The position numbers and the translations under genes were made by a program. Below the pieces are notes generated by a model. That model worked only from the letters and a program-made list of their open reading frames with translations, was not told where the DNA came from and made no database searches. A stretch of DNA of 34,054 nucleotides from Methanobrevibacter sp. (GTDB lineage Archaea; Methanobacteriota; Methanobacteria; Methanobacteriales; Methanobacteriaceae): assembly GCA_017652345.1 (NCBI GenBank), contig JAGCBE010000416.1, positions 1 to 34,054 of the forward strand, read 5' to 3'. Below are positions 8,033-17,436 of this stretch, in pieces; positions within the stretch are counted from its first letter, which is position 1; every line of letters starts with the position of its first letter.

Positions 8033-8401
8033 ATGGGAAAATTTGGTGCTAGTTTAACAAATAGTGAAACATACATCTTCAAAACAGGGAAAATGAAACC
8101 AAATTCATTCGAGCTTGATGCAGAAACTATAACTGAATTTAGAGGGAGACCAGCAAGCACTTATGAACAAAAAAGATACAATGTAATGAAGGGTATAGTT
8201 AACAATAAAAACTCAATTTACATTTATGCAACTAATTTACCAGAAGGAATTAAAGTTGATGACAAAGTAGAATATCTTGGAAGTATTAAAACAGTTTCAA
8301 GTGTTGGATATTATTTAGACCAGAGTAAAATTATCGATGGTGGAATATTTGATCCAGAATATATCATGGCAGTTAGCCCTAAAGGAATAACATTAGATTA
8401 A
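8033..8401 (+). CDS. Head closure / stopper-like protein
   Basis: A 122-aa protein started at ATG 8033, behind ribosome site AAAGGA (8018-8023); an earlier in-frame ATG (7964) would overlap the previous gene by 67 bases and lacks a site. The segment GIKVDDKVEYLGSIKTVSSVGYYLD looks like the small beta-barrel of SPP1 gp16/HK97 gp7-like stoppers. The function, sealing the portal channel and joining the tail, is inferred from order and size. Confidence 0.6.
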   Translation: MGKFGASLTNSETYIFKTGKMKPNSFELDAETITEFRGRPASTYEQKRYNVMKGIVNNKNSIYIYATNLPEGIKVDDKVEYLGSIKTVSSVGYYLDQSKIIDGGIFDPEYIMAVSPKGITLD

Positions 8402-8402
8402 T

Positions 8403-8801
8403 ATGGAATTGGAAAAATTAGGAGAAACATTGGTAGGAAAAATTAAAAGAGCATCTTGGTTTCCGTACGCAAACGGCAAATTAAGAGACCAAGCTACAAG
8501 TGGAACTCTAATTGATCCAAACACTTACGATATAAAATTTGATAGTTCAGTAGCACCTTATATTCCTTATCTTGAAGAAGGAACGCAACCTCACGATATA
8601 CCATTCGCATTTGTTGGAAAAGGCAATTTTGTATGGTGGTATCCATATAAAGATGGTGTTCCGTTCTTAATGGGTATGGGTGGAAGATTTAACGGAAAAT
8701 TTCATCCAGGAAGCACAATTCATAAAGGTTTTATTAGTGAAAAATCTGTAAATACGATAATTGAATATATTAAAAATAAATATAATGGGGTAGTAAAATG
8801 A
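8403..8801 (+). CDS. Tail completion protein, HK97 gp10-like
   Basis: A 132-aa protein two bases after the previous stop. The middle part, LEEGTQPHDIPFAF, and GKFHPGSTIHKGFI (about residues 98-111) match the HPG(T/S) and 'EEGTxPH' features of the HK97-gp10/tail-completion family. It ends with TGA overlapping the next ATG (ATGA at 8798-8801), showing coupling and that TGA is a stop here. Confidence 0.65.
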   Translation: MELEKLGETLVGKIKRASWFPYANGKLRDQATSGTLIDPNTYDIKFDSSVAPYIPYLEEGTQPHDIPFAFVGKGNFVWWYPYKDGVPFLMGMGGRFNGKFHPGSTIHKGFISEKSVNTIIEYIKNKYNGVVK

Positions 8802-9979
8802 TTAATTTAAACGAAGTTGCAAATAAAATAAGTGAAATATTAAACTCTGTCAATAATCCATTGAGGATTGACAAAGAAAGAGTTCTTTTTGATGTTGCAA
8901 CGGAAGGATATAGAGTAGATTCTATCGCAGTTAGGGAAAAAGGAAAGAATGCTATTCCTGTTTTTATTGCTTTAGCTGGTGGCGAAAATCAACCAATTCC
9001 AAATTTAAGTCAGCAAAGTAAGTCTATTAATATCGCAGTTTACTATCCAATTATTTATAAGGATGTTTTTGTTGATTTAGAAACATACCTAGACAATGAA
9101 ATAGTCGGCAAAATTTTAAACTTTGGGGATTCAACTAAAGAATGTCTTTGCAATCTTGGTGTAGCTCAATATGGAGAAATTCAAAATCTCGATTTAGATA
9201 TGTTTAAAAAATTTGTTGCAAACAAATACGAAAAAACTGTTGAAACTAGTGTAAATTGGCATTCGATGATTTTGACACTCTACGCAACGAAAATGAACGA
9301 GGGTTATATATTCGGCAACGAAATTGAATTCGCTCTTAAAATGACTTATTTTGCACCAAATTTGCTTATTAAATATCAAAACCACGATTATCAAAGATAT
9401 AGCGAAGAAGATAAGACAATAAATAATGTTCGTTATTATGCTTATAGAAGGGAAATCTTTGGTGGATATGAATACATTTATATTACACTTGATCCAACTT
9501 CTGCAAACGGAATCGCGCTTTTGTTATCGACTAAAGGCAAAACTGATATTTATATGTATATTCAAAATGTAATGACTTTGCAAGAACATAAAGCAGACAG
9601 TGTTACTTTAATTTCTGCAAGTGCAGATGAAGAAACAATCGAAATAGATTTAGTAAGAGCTAATGCTGGAACTGGTGCAAGCATTAGTCCTATTGCCGAA
9701 CAAAGAATCGGTCAAGACTCATGCGCTAAAAATGTTGCAAATATCACTAATTTTAATAAGTCAATGTTAGTTTATCCAAACCTAAAACAAGACTTTTGGC
9801 TTTTATTCTTAACATTGTATAATAGGCAAATTCTCGAATATATTAAAGATATGACATTAACAAAAAAATATTCAAACGGATTTGAGTACGAATATAAGCA
9901 AATCGGCTTACAATACAATGAAAATGCAGGTTTAGGCGCACCATATACATTTACGATTACTTGGGGAGATAGCAAATAA
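8798..9979 (+). CDS. Tail protein, possible tail terminator-tube fusion
   Basis: A 393-aa protein. Residues about 1-150 look like a small alpha/beta protein of the tail-terminator type (EVANKISEILNSVN ... INIAVYYPIIY). Residues about 165-393 are beta-rich and end in an extended KQIGLQYNENAGLGAPYTFT segment like the ends of tail-tube proteins. The gene order (gp10-like, then terminator, then tube) would fit a fusion of two usually separate genes, but this is only a structural guess. It overlaps the previous and next starts by 4 and 1 bases. Confidence 0.5.
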   Translation: MINLNEVANKISEILNSVNNPLRIDKERVLFDVATEGYRVDSIAVREKGKNAIPVFIALAGGENQPIPNLSQQSKSINIAVYYPIIYKDVFVDLETYLDNEIVGKILNFGDSTKECLCNLGVAQYGEIQNLDLDMFKKFVANKYEKTVETSVNWHSMILTLYATKMNEGYIFGNEIEFALKMTYFAPNLLIKYQNHDYQRYSEEDKTINNVRYYAYRREIFGGYEYIYITLDPTSANGIALLLSTKGKTDIYMYIQNVMTLQEHKADSVTLISASADEETIEIDLVRANAGTGASISPIAEQRIGQDSCAKNVANITNFNKSMLVYPNLKQDFWLLFLTLYNRQILEYIKDMTLTKKYSNGFEYEYKQIGLQYNENAGLGAPYTFTITWGDSK

Positions 9980-10422
9980 TGAGTCAAGATTATCACATTT
10001 ATTTACATTCCAACGAAGGAAACTCATTGACAAGTAATACACAACCTAAAGAAGAAGCTATGGGTGGTGTTTTTAAACCTGAAACTTTTATTAAGCAAGT
10101 CAAAAAATGGGGCAATATGGGAACTGGTGGATTAATAAAAACAGGTGTAAGTGAATTAGAAAAAGTTCTTCCACACGCTTCATTAGCCATTGTTGCTGCT
10201 AAAGGAACTGAAAAGGTCTTATCAATGGGTTTCCAACATTTAGCAAGTTATACAGGCAATTATGAATACTCAATGGAATTTAACAACTTTATGACTATAA
10301 TTAATATGACACCAGTCAGTCTTGCTTATAGGTCAATTAAAATACATTTTCAAACAAAAAAGTTTAATGAACAACAAGCAGCATTTAGAGAATTAATGGG
10401 CGAGAATTTTTTAGGTATATAA
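9979..10422 (+). CDS. Small protein in tape-measure position
   Basis: A 147-aa protein, start overlapping the previous stop (TAATG). It sits between the tail protein and the baseplate hub-like protein, where a tape-measure gene of 600 aa or more is normally found. Residues about 50-85 are helical and partly hydrophobic (SLAIVAAKGTEKVLSMGF); the C-terminal part is amphipathic. It could be a very short tape measure giving a short tail, a chaperone, or a tail tube or adaptor protein. No family recognised. Confidence 0.6.
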   Translation: MSQDYHIYLHSNEGNSLTSNTQPKEEAMGGVFKPETFIKQVKKWGNMGTGGLIKTGVSELEKVLPHASLAIVAAKGTEKVLSMGFQHLASYTGNYEYSMEFNNFMTIINMTPVSLAYRSIKIHFQTKKFNEQQAAFRELMGENFLGI

Positions 10423-10423
10423 T

Positions 10424-13400
10424 ATGGCATTGAATTTTAGATTAAATGGAGAACAAATCTATCCAATCGTAAATACTACAATTACGGAAAGAGTAGGAAC
10501 TTTTAGTGATGGCTCTTTACCACTCGAATTGTCTAATATTAAAGGTTGTTTTTTGCCAATGGCAGAATTAAGTATTACTGACACTGAAAATAACTCAAAA
10601 TGGCTTTATGTTGTACTTGCTGATGATGTCGAAACAGTTACAAAAATGGGAACTATTTATTATAGACACAATTTAACTGTTCGTAGTGGCATTTATGAAA
10701 CAAAAAAACATATCTTAAGAAATACAAGTTTTACTCAACCACCTAGAATTCTTAAAGCGACAACAAATCAATTATTGGCTTGGAAGGGAGCTTTTATTAG
10801 TTCTACACCATTTTTCTATCCTGAATCTCAAAGTGGAAAAGACAATTATTCTCATTTTGATATTCAAGTTAGCAGCAGAACTAAAATTGCAAAAGCGACA
10901 ATTAAATTGAGTTCTTTTTTATGGGAATATCCACAGGGGAATTCCAATTTAGATAATCCAACTAGATATAAAAATAAACACGATAGAATAGAAATTAAAA
11001 TTTTGAAATACTCTGGCACTGTTTTAATGGATAGTGTAAGTTATACTACTTATAGCAAGACTGAATTAAAATTAAATGTAGATCATAATGTTTTTAGAAA
11101 TTTCAACGATGATTCTACTTTGAGAATTCAAGTCATTCACGATGCAACTTTTATACCAAATAGTTCAATGAACGCAGGTGGCATAGCAGTTGTTAAAGCA
11201 GAATTAGAAGTAGAATCTTATTATTATTCTATGTATGACATTGTAGAGATAGTAAGAGAACAAAGTTTAAAATATTATAATGGTGCAAATTCTTTACAAT
11301 TAGCTTGTTTAGAAATGACTGATGCAACCAAAATTGCAGAGTTGCAAAGCATTATCGCACCTGAAATAAGTTTTAATGGAATGACTTATTACGATGCTTT
11401 ATATCAACTATTCTCATATATCGATGCTATTCCTGTTGTAGATAAAAACGGCAATTTGTCTTTTGAATATTTAAACGATAATAATGGAGAAGTTATTGAT
11501 ATAAAAGACAAACTAGCAGATGAGAGAATTTCGATTAATGATGAATATTATACAACTAAACTTGTTGCAAATTATCAAAATGGCAGACAAGAAAACGCAA
11601 TATCATATCCAAGCAATAACAAAAAATGTAGAGTTGGAACAAAATCATTAGGAATCCCTGAAAATAAAGGTCAATATGTTTTAAGACTTCCAAAACCAAT
11701 CGACTATATTGATAAGTTAGTTATTGCAACAGGAACTTTAGATTTTAATGTAACATTTTTATATGTAAATCAAGGAACACATTTAAGCCAAACATTCAAA
11801 AATCTTAATATTAGCGAGTTAGAAATGCAAGATAGAACACTTGAATCTTCTGTATATAGCACATTAAACGATAATAGAGAATTTTACGAAGAAACAAGAC
11901 TTTTGTGTAACTGTTTATGTTATACAAGAGGAAGTGAGTACATCGATTTGTTAGATGAGCCATCATTAACTATATTGACTCACGAAATATATAAATATGC
12001 AATTATGGCTCAATTATCTTTTGAAATGGGTGTTCCTAGTAATTCAACTATCGCAAAATATGACGGAGACAAAGTTGTTGAAATTGATGATATAGAGAGC
12101 GATGTTGAAAGAGATATTTGCGATAAGCAAGATATTTATTTCAAAATTCAATACCACGCATTATTTGATGGCAGAGTTGAACAAGTAAGCACTAAAGATA
12201 GATACGAGGGAGAATCTTTTGTTGCACAAGATAGCACGCAAGTACACTTAAATAGAATGGGTAATAATTTACAGGGTTTAATTACTAAAGTAGGTAACGA
12301 AATCGAAAATATTACTTTTAATGTAAGTTCTTATGGCTCAAGAATAAAACTTGGTTCAATTTGGTATAACGATGACAACGAAAGATTTTTAGCAAATGTT
12401 GTTCAAACTACATTCTCGACTGATACAAACAAAGTTATCGTTAAAGCTCAATTTACAAAGAATTTTAATATGTTATCTCAATACACTAAAATCGACCAAC
12501 AAAAGAGATTTTATGAAGTCAGCGAATTAATAACTAGCAAAGGTTACGAAAACATTACCGAGTACATTTATTTTACTTATGAGCAACCTTATAACAGTTA
12601 TTATGAAAGTTCTGCAATCGTAAGCGATGAATTTTTAGAAACACTTGTTGGAGATACATTGCTCGTGACAACTCAAGAATTTAAAGCTAGTTATGCAACG
12701 ATCAAATGTTATCCAAGATATTACGATATTGTGAGCGCAACTAATGGATATGTTTATCTACCAATGCACTCATACGGAAGTGGAAACTCAATTTGTTTTG
12801 AAATGGATTTCGACAATCAAATTAACGCAGGCAATAGATTAACAGGTGGTGGAGATGAAGAAAAATATTTTGCAAAGTCAACGCTATATACTATTTCTAG
12901 TGGATTTGCTGATAAAGTAGATATTGCCATTTGGAACGATAATTATAGTGGTGTAGAAATAACTTATAGCGAAAATTTCCCTATAATCTCAAATATTGTC
13001 GAACCAAAAGTAATTAATATTGAAGGATTCAATTATTATAAAAAACCTAGTGAGATTTTCCATTTAAACTACGCATTAGCATTTTTAAGTGGATATAATG
13101 AAGAATTCTTTTTTGGAGATAAATTCATCAACGATAATGCAGTTATTCCAAATTGCGTTTTAAGTAGAAATGTTTACTTTAGTTACGGAAATAAAAAATA
13201 CTCTATTATTGACAATAAAGACATTAATGGCAATATATTAAATTGCTTAATTTCAACTGATATTCAAACAATAGATGATAAAAAATATTTACAAGTAACG
13301 ATTGATTTGGCTAGTTCTATTACTTGCAAATCTTGGGCTTTAATTGATGAAAACAATAATATACTTATTGCAAGCAACAAAACTTTAGAGGAAGAAAACC

Positions 13401-13441
13401 AAATAATTTTCTATGTAATTCCTCGTAGAAATAGAATATAA
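10424..13441 (+). CDS. Large baseplate/tail hub-like protein
   Basis: A 1005-aa protein with a ribosome site AGGT (10412-10415). The N-terminal 130 residues resemble a Dit/hub-type start (YYRHNLTVRSGIYETKKHIL). Residues about 265-420 contain TYYDALYQLFSYIDAIPVVD and later NLSFEYL, a pattern of siphophage tail hub proteins (a short helix then a beta domain interpreting a 'domain of PLF'). The remainder is beta-rich without a recognisable lysin domain. It likely forms the tail tip on which the BppU-type protein sits. Confidence 0.65.
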   Translation: MALNFRLNGEQIYPIVNTTITERVGTFSDGSLPLELSNIKGCFLPMAELSITDTENNSKWLYVVLADDVETVTKMGTIYYRHNLTVRSGIYETKKHILRNTSFTQPPRILKATTNQLLAWKGAFISSTPFFYPESQSGKDNYSHFDIQVSSRTKIAKATIKLSSFLWEYPQGNSNLDNPTRYKNKHDRIEIKILKYSGTVLMDSVSYTTYSKTELKLNVDHNVFRNFNDDSTLRIQVIHDATFIPNSSMNAGGIAVVKAELEVESYYYSMYDIVEIVREQSLKYYNGANSLQLACLEMTDATKIAELQSIIAPEISFNGMTYYDALYQLFSYIDAIPVVDKNGNLSFEYLNDNNGEVIDIKDKLADERISINDEYYTTKLVANYQNGRQENAISYPSNNKKCRVGTKSLGIPENKGQYVLRLPKPIDYIDKLVIATGTLDFNVTFLYVNQGTHLSQTFKNLNISELEMQDRTLESSVYSTLNDNREFYEETRLLCNCLCYTRGSEYIDLLDEPSLTILTHEIYKYAIMAQLSFEMGVPSNSTIAKYDGDKVVEIDDIESDVERDICDKQDIYFKIQYHALFDGRVEQVSTKDRYEGESFVAQDSTQVHLNRMGNNLQGLITKVGNEIENITFNVSSYGSRIKLGSIWYNDDNERFLANVVQTTFSTDTNKVIVKAQFTKNFNMLSQYTKIDQQKRFYEVSELITSKGYENITEYIYFTYEQPYNSYYESSAIVSDEFLETLVGDTLLVTTQEFKASYATIKCYPRYYDIVSATNGYVYLPMHSYGSGNSICFEMDFDNQINAGNRLTGGGDEEKYFAKSTLYTISSGFADKVDIAIWNDNYSGVEITYSENFPIISNIVEPKVINIEGFNYYKKPSEIFHLNYALAFLSGYNEEFFFGDKFINDNAVIPNCVLSRNVYFSYGNKKYSIIDNKDINGNILNCLISTDIQTIDDKKYLQVTIDLASSITCKSWALIDENNNILIASNKTLEEENQIIFYVIPRRNRI

Positions 13442-13465
13442 TCAAGAAAGAGAAGGTATAAAACT

Positions 13466-16204
13466 ATGATGTATGTAATTTACAATAATGATGGCTCTAT
13501 AAAATACAAACTTTTAAACGAGTTTGTTGAGCAGGGAAATAACAATGTAAACGAACTTTTTGTCGCTATTGAAGATAGAGCAAATTGGACTCTATACGCA
13601 AGTTTTAAATTGCCAAATGGCGCAACAACAACAGTAGTCAGTTCTACACCTACAACCGAATTTATCGAAGGCATTGGAACATTCACAGGAAGAAAAATCT
13701 TATTGTCTAATGCAGAAACACTCGTTGCAGGTGCTTTACAAATGAATGTTGCTTGTTTAGATGAAAACGATACAAAATTAGTTGCCTTCAATACATATAT
13801 CACAGTCAACGAAACAGGGATTCAATTAAGCGATCCAATTCTTTTAACTGTTCAAGAGTATGAAAATCTTTTAGTTGAGCTTAAAAGAAAAATGGAATAT
13901 CCAGTAAAATATGTGCAAGTTACCGAATTGCCAGACAATCCTTCTTTAGATACTATTTATGTCTTAAAAGGTGCAAATGATTTAAACGAAGTATTTATGT
14001 ACAATGGGAAAACTGAATCTTGGATTCCTCTTGGTTCAAATAGAATCAACCTCGGTCTTTACTATACAAAAGAAGAAGGGGAAGAATTCGAAAGCGAAAT
14101 AGATGATAGAGTTACTAATGTTGAAAACGAATTGTCGAGTGTTGCTAGTGGAACACCTAAAGGAACTTATGCAACATTAAGCGATTTAGAAACTGCATAT
14201 CCAACAGGCGCAGAAGGAATTTATGTAGTTTTAGATGATGGACTTTGGTATTTTTGGAACACTGCAAATAGCGAATGGACTCCAGGTGGTGTTTATTTAA
14301 GTCCAGGTGTCAAAAAAGGAACAGGCATTAACATTTCAAACGATGGAAAAGTAAGTATTAATAGTAATGTAGAATCTATCTTAAATAGAGTTCCAATTAA
14401 CAACCAAAAGAAAACACATTTAATCTATTCTTGGTGCGAACAACTTGGTCCTCACAGTGGCACAAATCTTTTAGGACACTTTACATTATATGCAGGATAT
14501 ACAACAACCGACTATCTTTTAGTCAATATTGGAGATACGCTTACATTAACTATGCAAACAGGTGTTACTGAAATTCAAGTTCACGAATATACTGTTGATG
14601 ATAACGGAAAAATCATTACTTATTTAGGCAAAAACACATATACTTCATCCACTAATATTATCTTTGGAGAAAAGAGAATCATTAGAGTTAGTGTTAGAGG
14701 TAGCTCAACACCTTCATTTGCGTTAGCACAATCTTGCGCAAAAATCATTTCTTATAGAAACAAAGAAGATATATTCGTTTATCCTTATGGCAAATGGGAA
14801 TATTGTGTTGCTTATTATTGGGCAGGACAAAACCCAGATACAGTTGCAGAAGCATTAAACGGCGATCCATACTATGATACAGTAGCAAAGAATTTTGTAA
14901 GCAATGTATGGGCAGCTTACGGAAATGCAAGATTAATGGCAATGAATTTAAACTATGCTTATGTTAAATACGGAATTACAAACCCATCTATTTTGAGAAC
15001 TGCATACTATAAAAATAACAATATTGCATCTTTTAAATTAGGTTTAGTTGCTGATGATGGTGCAGTCAACGCTTATACTTCTTCATTTGAAAATATGGAG
15101 AACACAAATAATTGCTCAATTATGATGACTACATACAATGGCAATTTAACAAATACTTATGCAACTACTCAAAAATCACTTTATAGAGTTATTATTAGAA
15201 GCAAAACAAGTGAAGGCACTACTTTAATTACAACTAAAGAAGAAGGAGACACTTTGTTTGATTCATTCGAAATCAAAGATGGGTTTGTTTATAATGGCGA
15301 TAAAGTCGATTTGAAAAGACACACTAGAAAAAACGAACTTAAATACACTTATAAAGGTTTATTCCCATTCGTTTCAACACAGGGTGGTGGACAAAAGCCT
15401 TCTTCAATGAGTCAATACAATGGAAAGTTATTTATCGGTTGTGATAACTATGGTTGCAACATTATTAATTTAAGTGATTTATCACTAGTTGCAAGTATTA
15501 GTGATAACCAATTAGGACATTTTAATAACTGCGAATTTACAAACGAAAAATACGATGCAGCTGATACATACCCATTATTATTAGTAGGAAACGGAAACAA
15601 CGCTTACAATCCAGATTTAGGAAGTGAATGGGGAGATTATCTAAAATTAATTAGATTTGCAAACGATTTAACTTCATTTAGCGTTGTTAAAAAGTACATT
15701 TTTAGAACAAATCAAGCGGGTTTTTATGTTAATACATTAGGCATTGACAACGATAACAAAACATTATGGTTAGTATGTTACACAGGACAAGATTGGACTA
15801 ATCCAACAAACAATGACTTAATCTTAACTTCTTGGGATTTAACCGATTGTGAAATCGATAATAATGGAAACTATATTCCAAAAATGAAAACAAGATGCGT
15901 TTTCCCTTATGTTAGAGGAATGCAAGATATGACATTCTGCAACGGATATTTGTTTATGTTAGCCGCAAGCCCAACACAGGGAACAATACCTGCTGAATTA
16001 TACATTTTTGATACTACAAAACAAACAATGAGAAAAACAGAAATCAATTATGTTTCTAATGTAGGAGAAATCGAAGCTATTACTAATATTTATGATGATG
16101 AAACTGATAAATACTACTTATTATTAGGAGAAGCATTATACGCGCAAAGTGGTGGTGTAAATGGAACTTATGGACACATTTATAGATTAGATACTATTGA
16201 TTAA
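13466..16204 (+). CDS. BppU-type baseplate/receptor-binding protein with propeller-like tail
   Basis: A 912-aa protein; ATG 13466 (or 13469) follows AGAAGG (13450-13455). Residues about 1-130 match the BppU N-terminal domain (VNELFVAIEDRANWTLYASF ... GALQMNVACLDENDTKL). Two related short modules follow (DTIYVLKGANDLNEVFMYNG, about 165-185, and AEGIYVVLDDGLWYFWN, about 250-266), typical adaptor repeats of phage fibres. Residues about 320-600 look like a carbohydrate-binding jelly-roll. The last 300 residues have repeated blade-like stretches (YNGKLFIGCDNYG; KTLWLVCYTG; GYLFMLAASP; KYYLLLGEAL), suggesting a beta-propeller that reads a host surface glycan or protein. Host recognition is inference. 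Confidence 0.75.
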   Translation: MMYVIYNNDGSIKYKLLNEFVEQGNNNVNELFVAIEDRANWTLYASFKLPNGATTTVVSSTPTTEFIEGIGTFTGRKILLSNAETLVAGALQMNVACLDENDTKLVAFNTYITVNETGIQLSDPILLTVQEYENLLVELKRKMEYPVKYVQVTELPDNPSLDTIYVLKGANDLNEVFMYNGKTESWIPLGSNRINLGLYYTKEEGEEFESEIDDRVTNVENELSSVASGTPKGTYATLSDLETAYPTGAEGIYVVLDDGLWYFWNTANSEWTPGGVYLSPGVKKGTGINISNDGKVSINSNVESILNRVPINNQKKTHLIYSWCEQLGPHSGTNLLGHFTLYAGYTTTDYLLVNIGDTLTLTMQTGVTEIQVHEYTVDDNGKIITYLGKNTYTSSTNIIFGEKRIIRVSVRGSSTPSFALAQSCAKIISYRNKEDIFVYPYGKWEYCVAYYWAGQNPDTVAEALNGDPYYDTVAKNFVSNVWAAYGNARLMAMNLNYAYVKYGITNPSILRTAYYKNNNIASFKLGLVADDGAVNAYTSSFENMENTNNCSIMMTTYNGNLTNTYATTQKSLYRVIIRSKTSEGTTLITTKEEGDTLFDSFEIKDGFVYNGDKVDLKRHTRKNELKYTYKGLFPFVSTQGGGQKPSSMSQYNGKLFIGCDNYGCNIINLSDLSLVASISDNQLGHFNNCEFTNEKYDAADTYPLLLVGNGNNAYNPDLGSEWGDYLKLIRFANDLTSFSVVKKYIFRTNQAGFYVNTLGIDNDNKTLWLVCYTGQDWTNPTNNDLILTSWDLTDCEIDNNGNYIPKMKTRCVFPYVRGMQDMTFCNGYLFMLAASPTQGTIPAELYIFDTTKQTMRKTEINYVSNVGEIEAITNIYDDETDKYYLLLGEALYAQSGGVNGTYGHIYRLDTID

Positions 16205-16216
16205 AGGGAGAATGAT

Positions 16217-16435
16217 ATGCAAGTATTTATTATTAAGAAAAACGGAAAACCGATTTATGTAGGTTTAAATACTGATTTGACACCTCAAGAATACAATAAG
16301 GTAGTTCAAGAAGCATTACACCAACAAGAATTAGAGCTTAAAGAAAAAGAGCGACTCGAAAAAAGAGTTGCAGATTTGGAAAAGGCGATTCAAGAAGTAA
16401 GACACGATATTAAAATTGATCGTGGAGAGGAGTAA
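16217..16435 (+). CDS. Small coiled-coil protein after receptor-binding gene
   Basis: A 72-aa protein with ribosome site AAGGGAG (16204-16210). A short beta start (FIIKKNGKPIYVGLNTD) is followed by a charged coiled coil (residues about 28-65). Size and place recall small XkdX/hemolysin-XhlA-type proteins near the lysis genes, but no membrane segment is present. Could be a tail-fibre accessory. Confidence 0.65.
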   Translation: MQVFIIKKNGKPIYVGLNTDLTPQEYNKVVQEALHQQELELKEKERLEKRVADLEKAIQEVRHDIKIDRGEE

Positions 16436-16441
16436 AAGATT

Positions 16442-16861
16442 ATGAAAGAATTTATTAACGAAATCTTATCTTCTCCATTTGGTTTAGTATTAGAGTCTTT
16501 TGTTGGTATCATTATTCTTGTTATTCTTGTTTTAAGTAAAACTAAATTTGGCAGAAAATTACTCTTTGCTTTAATGGATAGAATCACAAATAGCGAAAAA
16601 AAAATCGACAAGCAAATTGAAGAACTCAAAAAAGACAAAGAGGAAATGCAAAAAGAACACGAAGAAACTATCAAAAAGTACGAAGTTGAGATGGCTAAAA
16701 AAGAAAAGGAATACGCATTTATCGAAAAATTCCTTATTGATACTTTAAGCAACATAAACAATGTCAAAGTAAAAACAGCCATTGAGGGCTACGAAAAATT
16801 AAAAGCCGAGTATTTAACCGATGATTACGAAAAAATAGGTTACAATGGCAAAAAGGACTAA
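16442..16861 (+). CDS. Small membrane protein with coiled coil (lysis candidate)
   Basis: A 139-aa protein with ribosome site GGAGAGGAG (16424-16432). Residues about 16-36 form one membrane helix (LESFVGIIILVILVLS), then a basic stretch and a long charged coiled coil (about 50-90). The arrangement resembles a holin-like or spanin-like accessory membrane protein at the end of a tail operon. Function unproven. Confidence 0.65.
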   Translation: MKEFINEILSSPFGLVLESFVGIIILVILVLSKTKFGRKLLFALMDRITNSEKKIDKQIEELKKDKEEMQKEHEETIKKYEVEMAKKEKEYAFIEKFLIDTLSNINNVKVKTAIEGYEKLKAEYLTDDYEKIGYNGKKD

Positions 16862-16864
16862 AAT

Positions 16865-17359
16865 ATGACAAGAGAAACACCGACACAAACATTAAAAAGA
16901 CTTAAAAAGGTTTCAAGATTTATTTTTGCAGGGGAAATTGGCTCTTGTTTAGCACCATTTGTTGTACTCACTGCAATTAACTTTGATGAGTATTTTATTC
17001 AAAGTGATGCTTGGAGAACTTCTTTATCGTTTGCTATGCTTGCTGGCTCAACAGTTATCGCAATTTGTTTAATGGCTAAAGAAAAACTTAAAATGAATCT
17101 TGTAAGTGCTTTAACTGGTTTAATCGTTGCAGATGCTATCTTTTGGCTTTTAGGTAGTTTAATAACTGATTTAGCTTATATATTATTATTTGTTATATTT
17201 GGTTTCGTAGGTGCTTTAGTTCTTGAGATTAAACGCAAGCAAGAATTAAATCAAATCGAATTGCTTAATAAAGGCATCGAGAAAGCCGAAACTGATATGA
17301 TAGCAGAAGAATATAAAAGCGAAAAAAAATCTATTGTAAAAGTTCGTATTAAGAAATAA
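16865..17359 (+). CDS. Multi-pass membrane protein, holin candidate
   Basis: A 164-aa protein with about four hydrophobic segments (about 18-38, 54-70, 78-95 and 98-118) and a charged C-terminal tail. As the last gene of the late arm, right after the receptor-binding block, it is the best holin candidate here. No endolysin is linked to it. Confidence 0.65.
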   Translation: MTRETPTQTLKRLKKVSRFIFAGEIGSCLAPFVVLTAINFDEYFIQSDAWRTSLSFAMLAGSTVIAICLMAKEKLKMNLVSALTGLIVADAIFWLLGSLITDLAYILLFVIFGFVGALVLEIKRKQELNQIELLNKGIEKAETDMIAEEYKSEKKSIVKVRIKK

Positions 17360-17398
17360 AATAATTATGTTGCTCAGGTATTAAAGTACCTAACTTAA

Positions 17399-17428
17399 AA
17401 AAGTGGGCTTGAGGAAGAACCCACTTTT
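17399..17428. terminator. Bidirectional terminator between convergent arms
   Basis: AAAAGTGGG (17399-17407) and CCCACTTTT (17420-17428) form a perfect 9-bp stem with a 12-base loop. T-rich tracts lie on both strands, so it can stop both the late plus-strand and the early minus-strand transcripts. Confidence 0.85.
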
Positions 17429-17436
17429 ATTTTTGT

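Noticed and set aside
13480..13809. 109-aa minus-strand ORF
   Set aside because: Lies fully antisense to the BppU-type gene and shows no ribosome site or operon context.
16390..16782. 130-aa minus-strand ORF
   Set aside because: Antisense of the coiled-coil/membrane gene 16442-16861; Ser/Phe/Leu-rich as expected from reversed Lys/Glu codons, no ribosome site.
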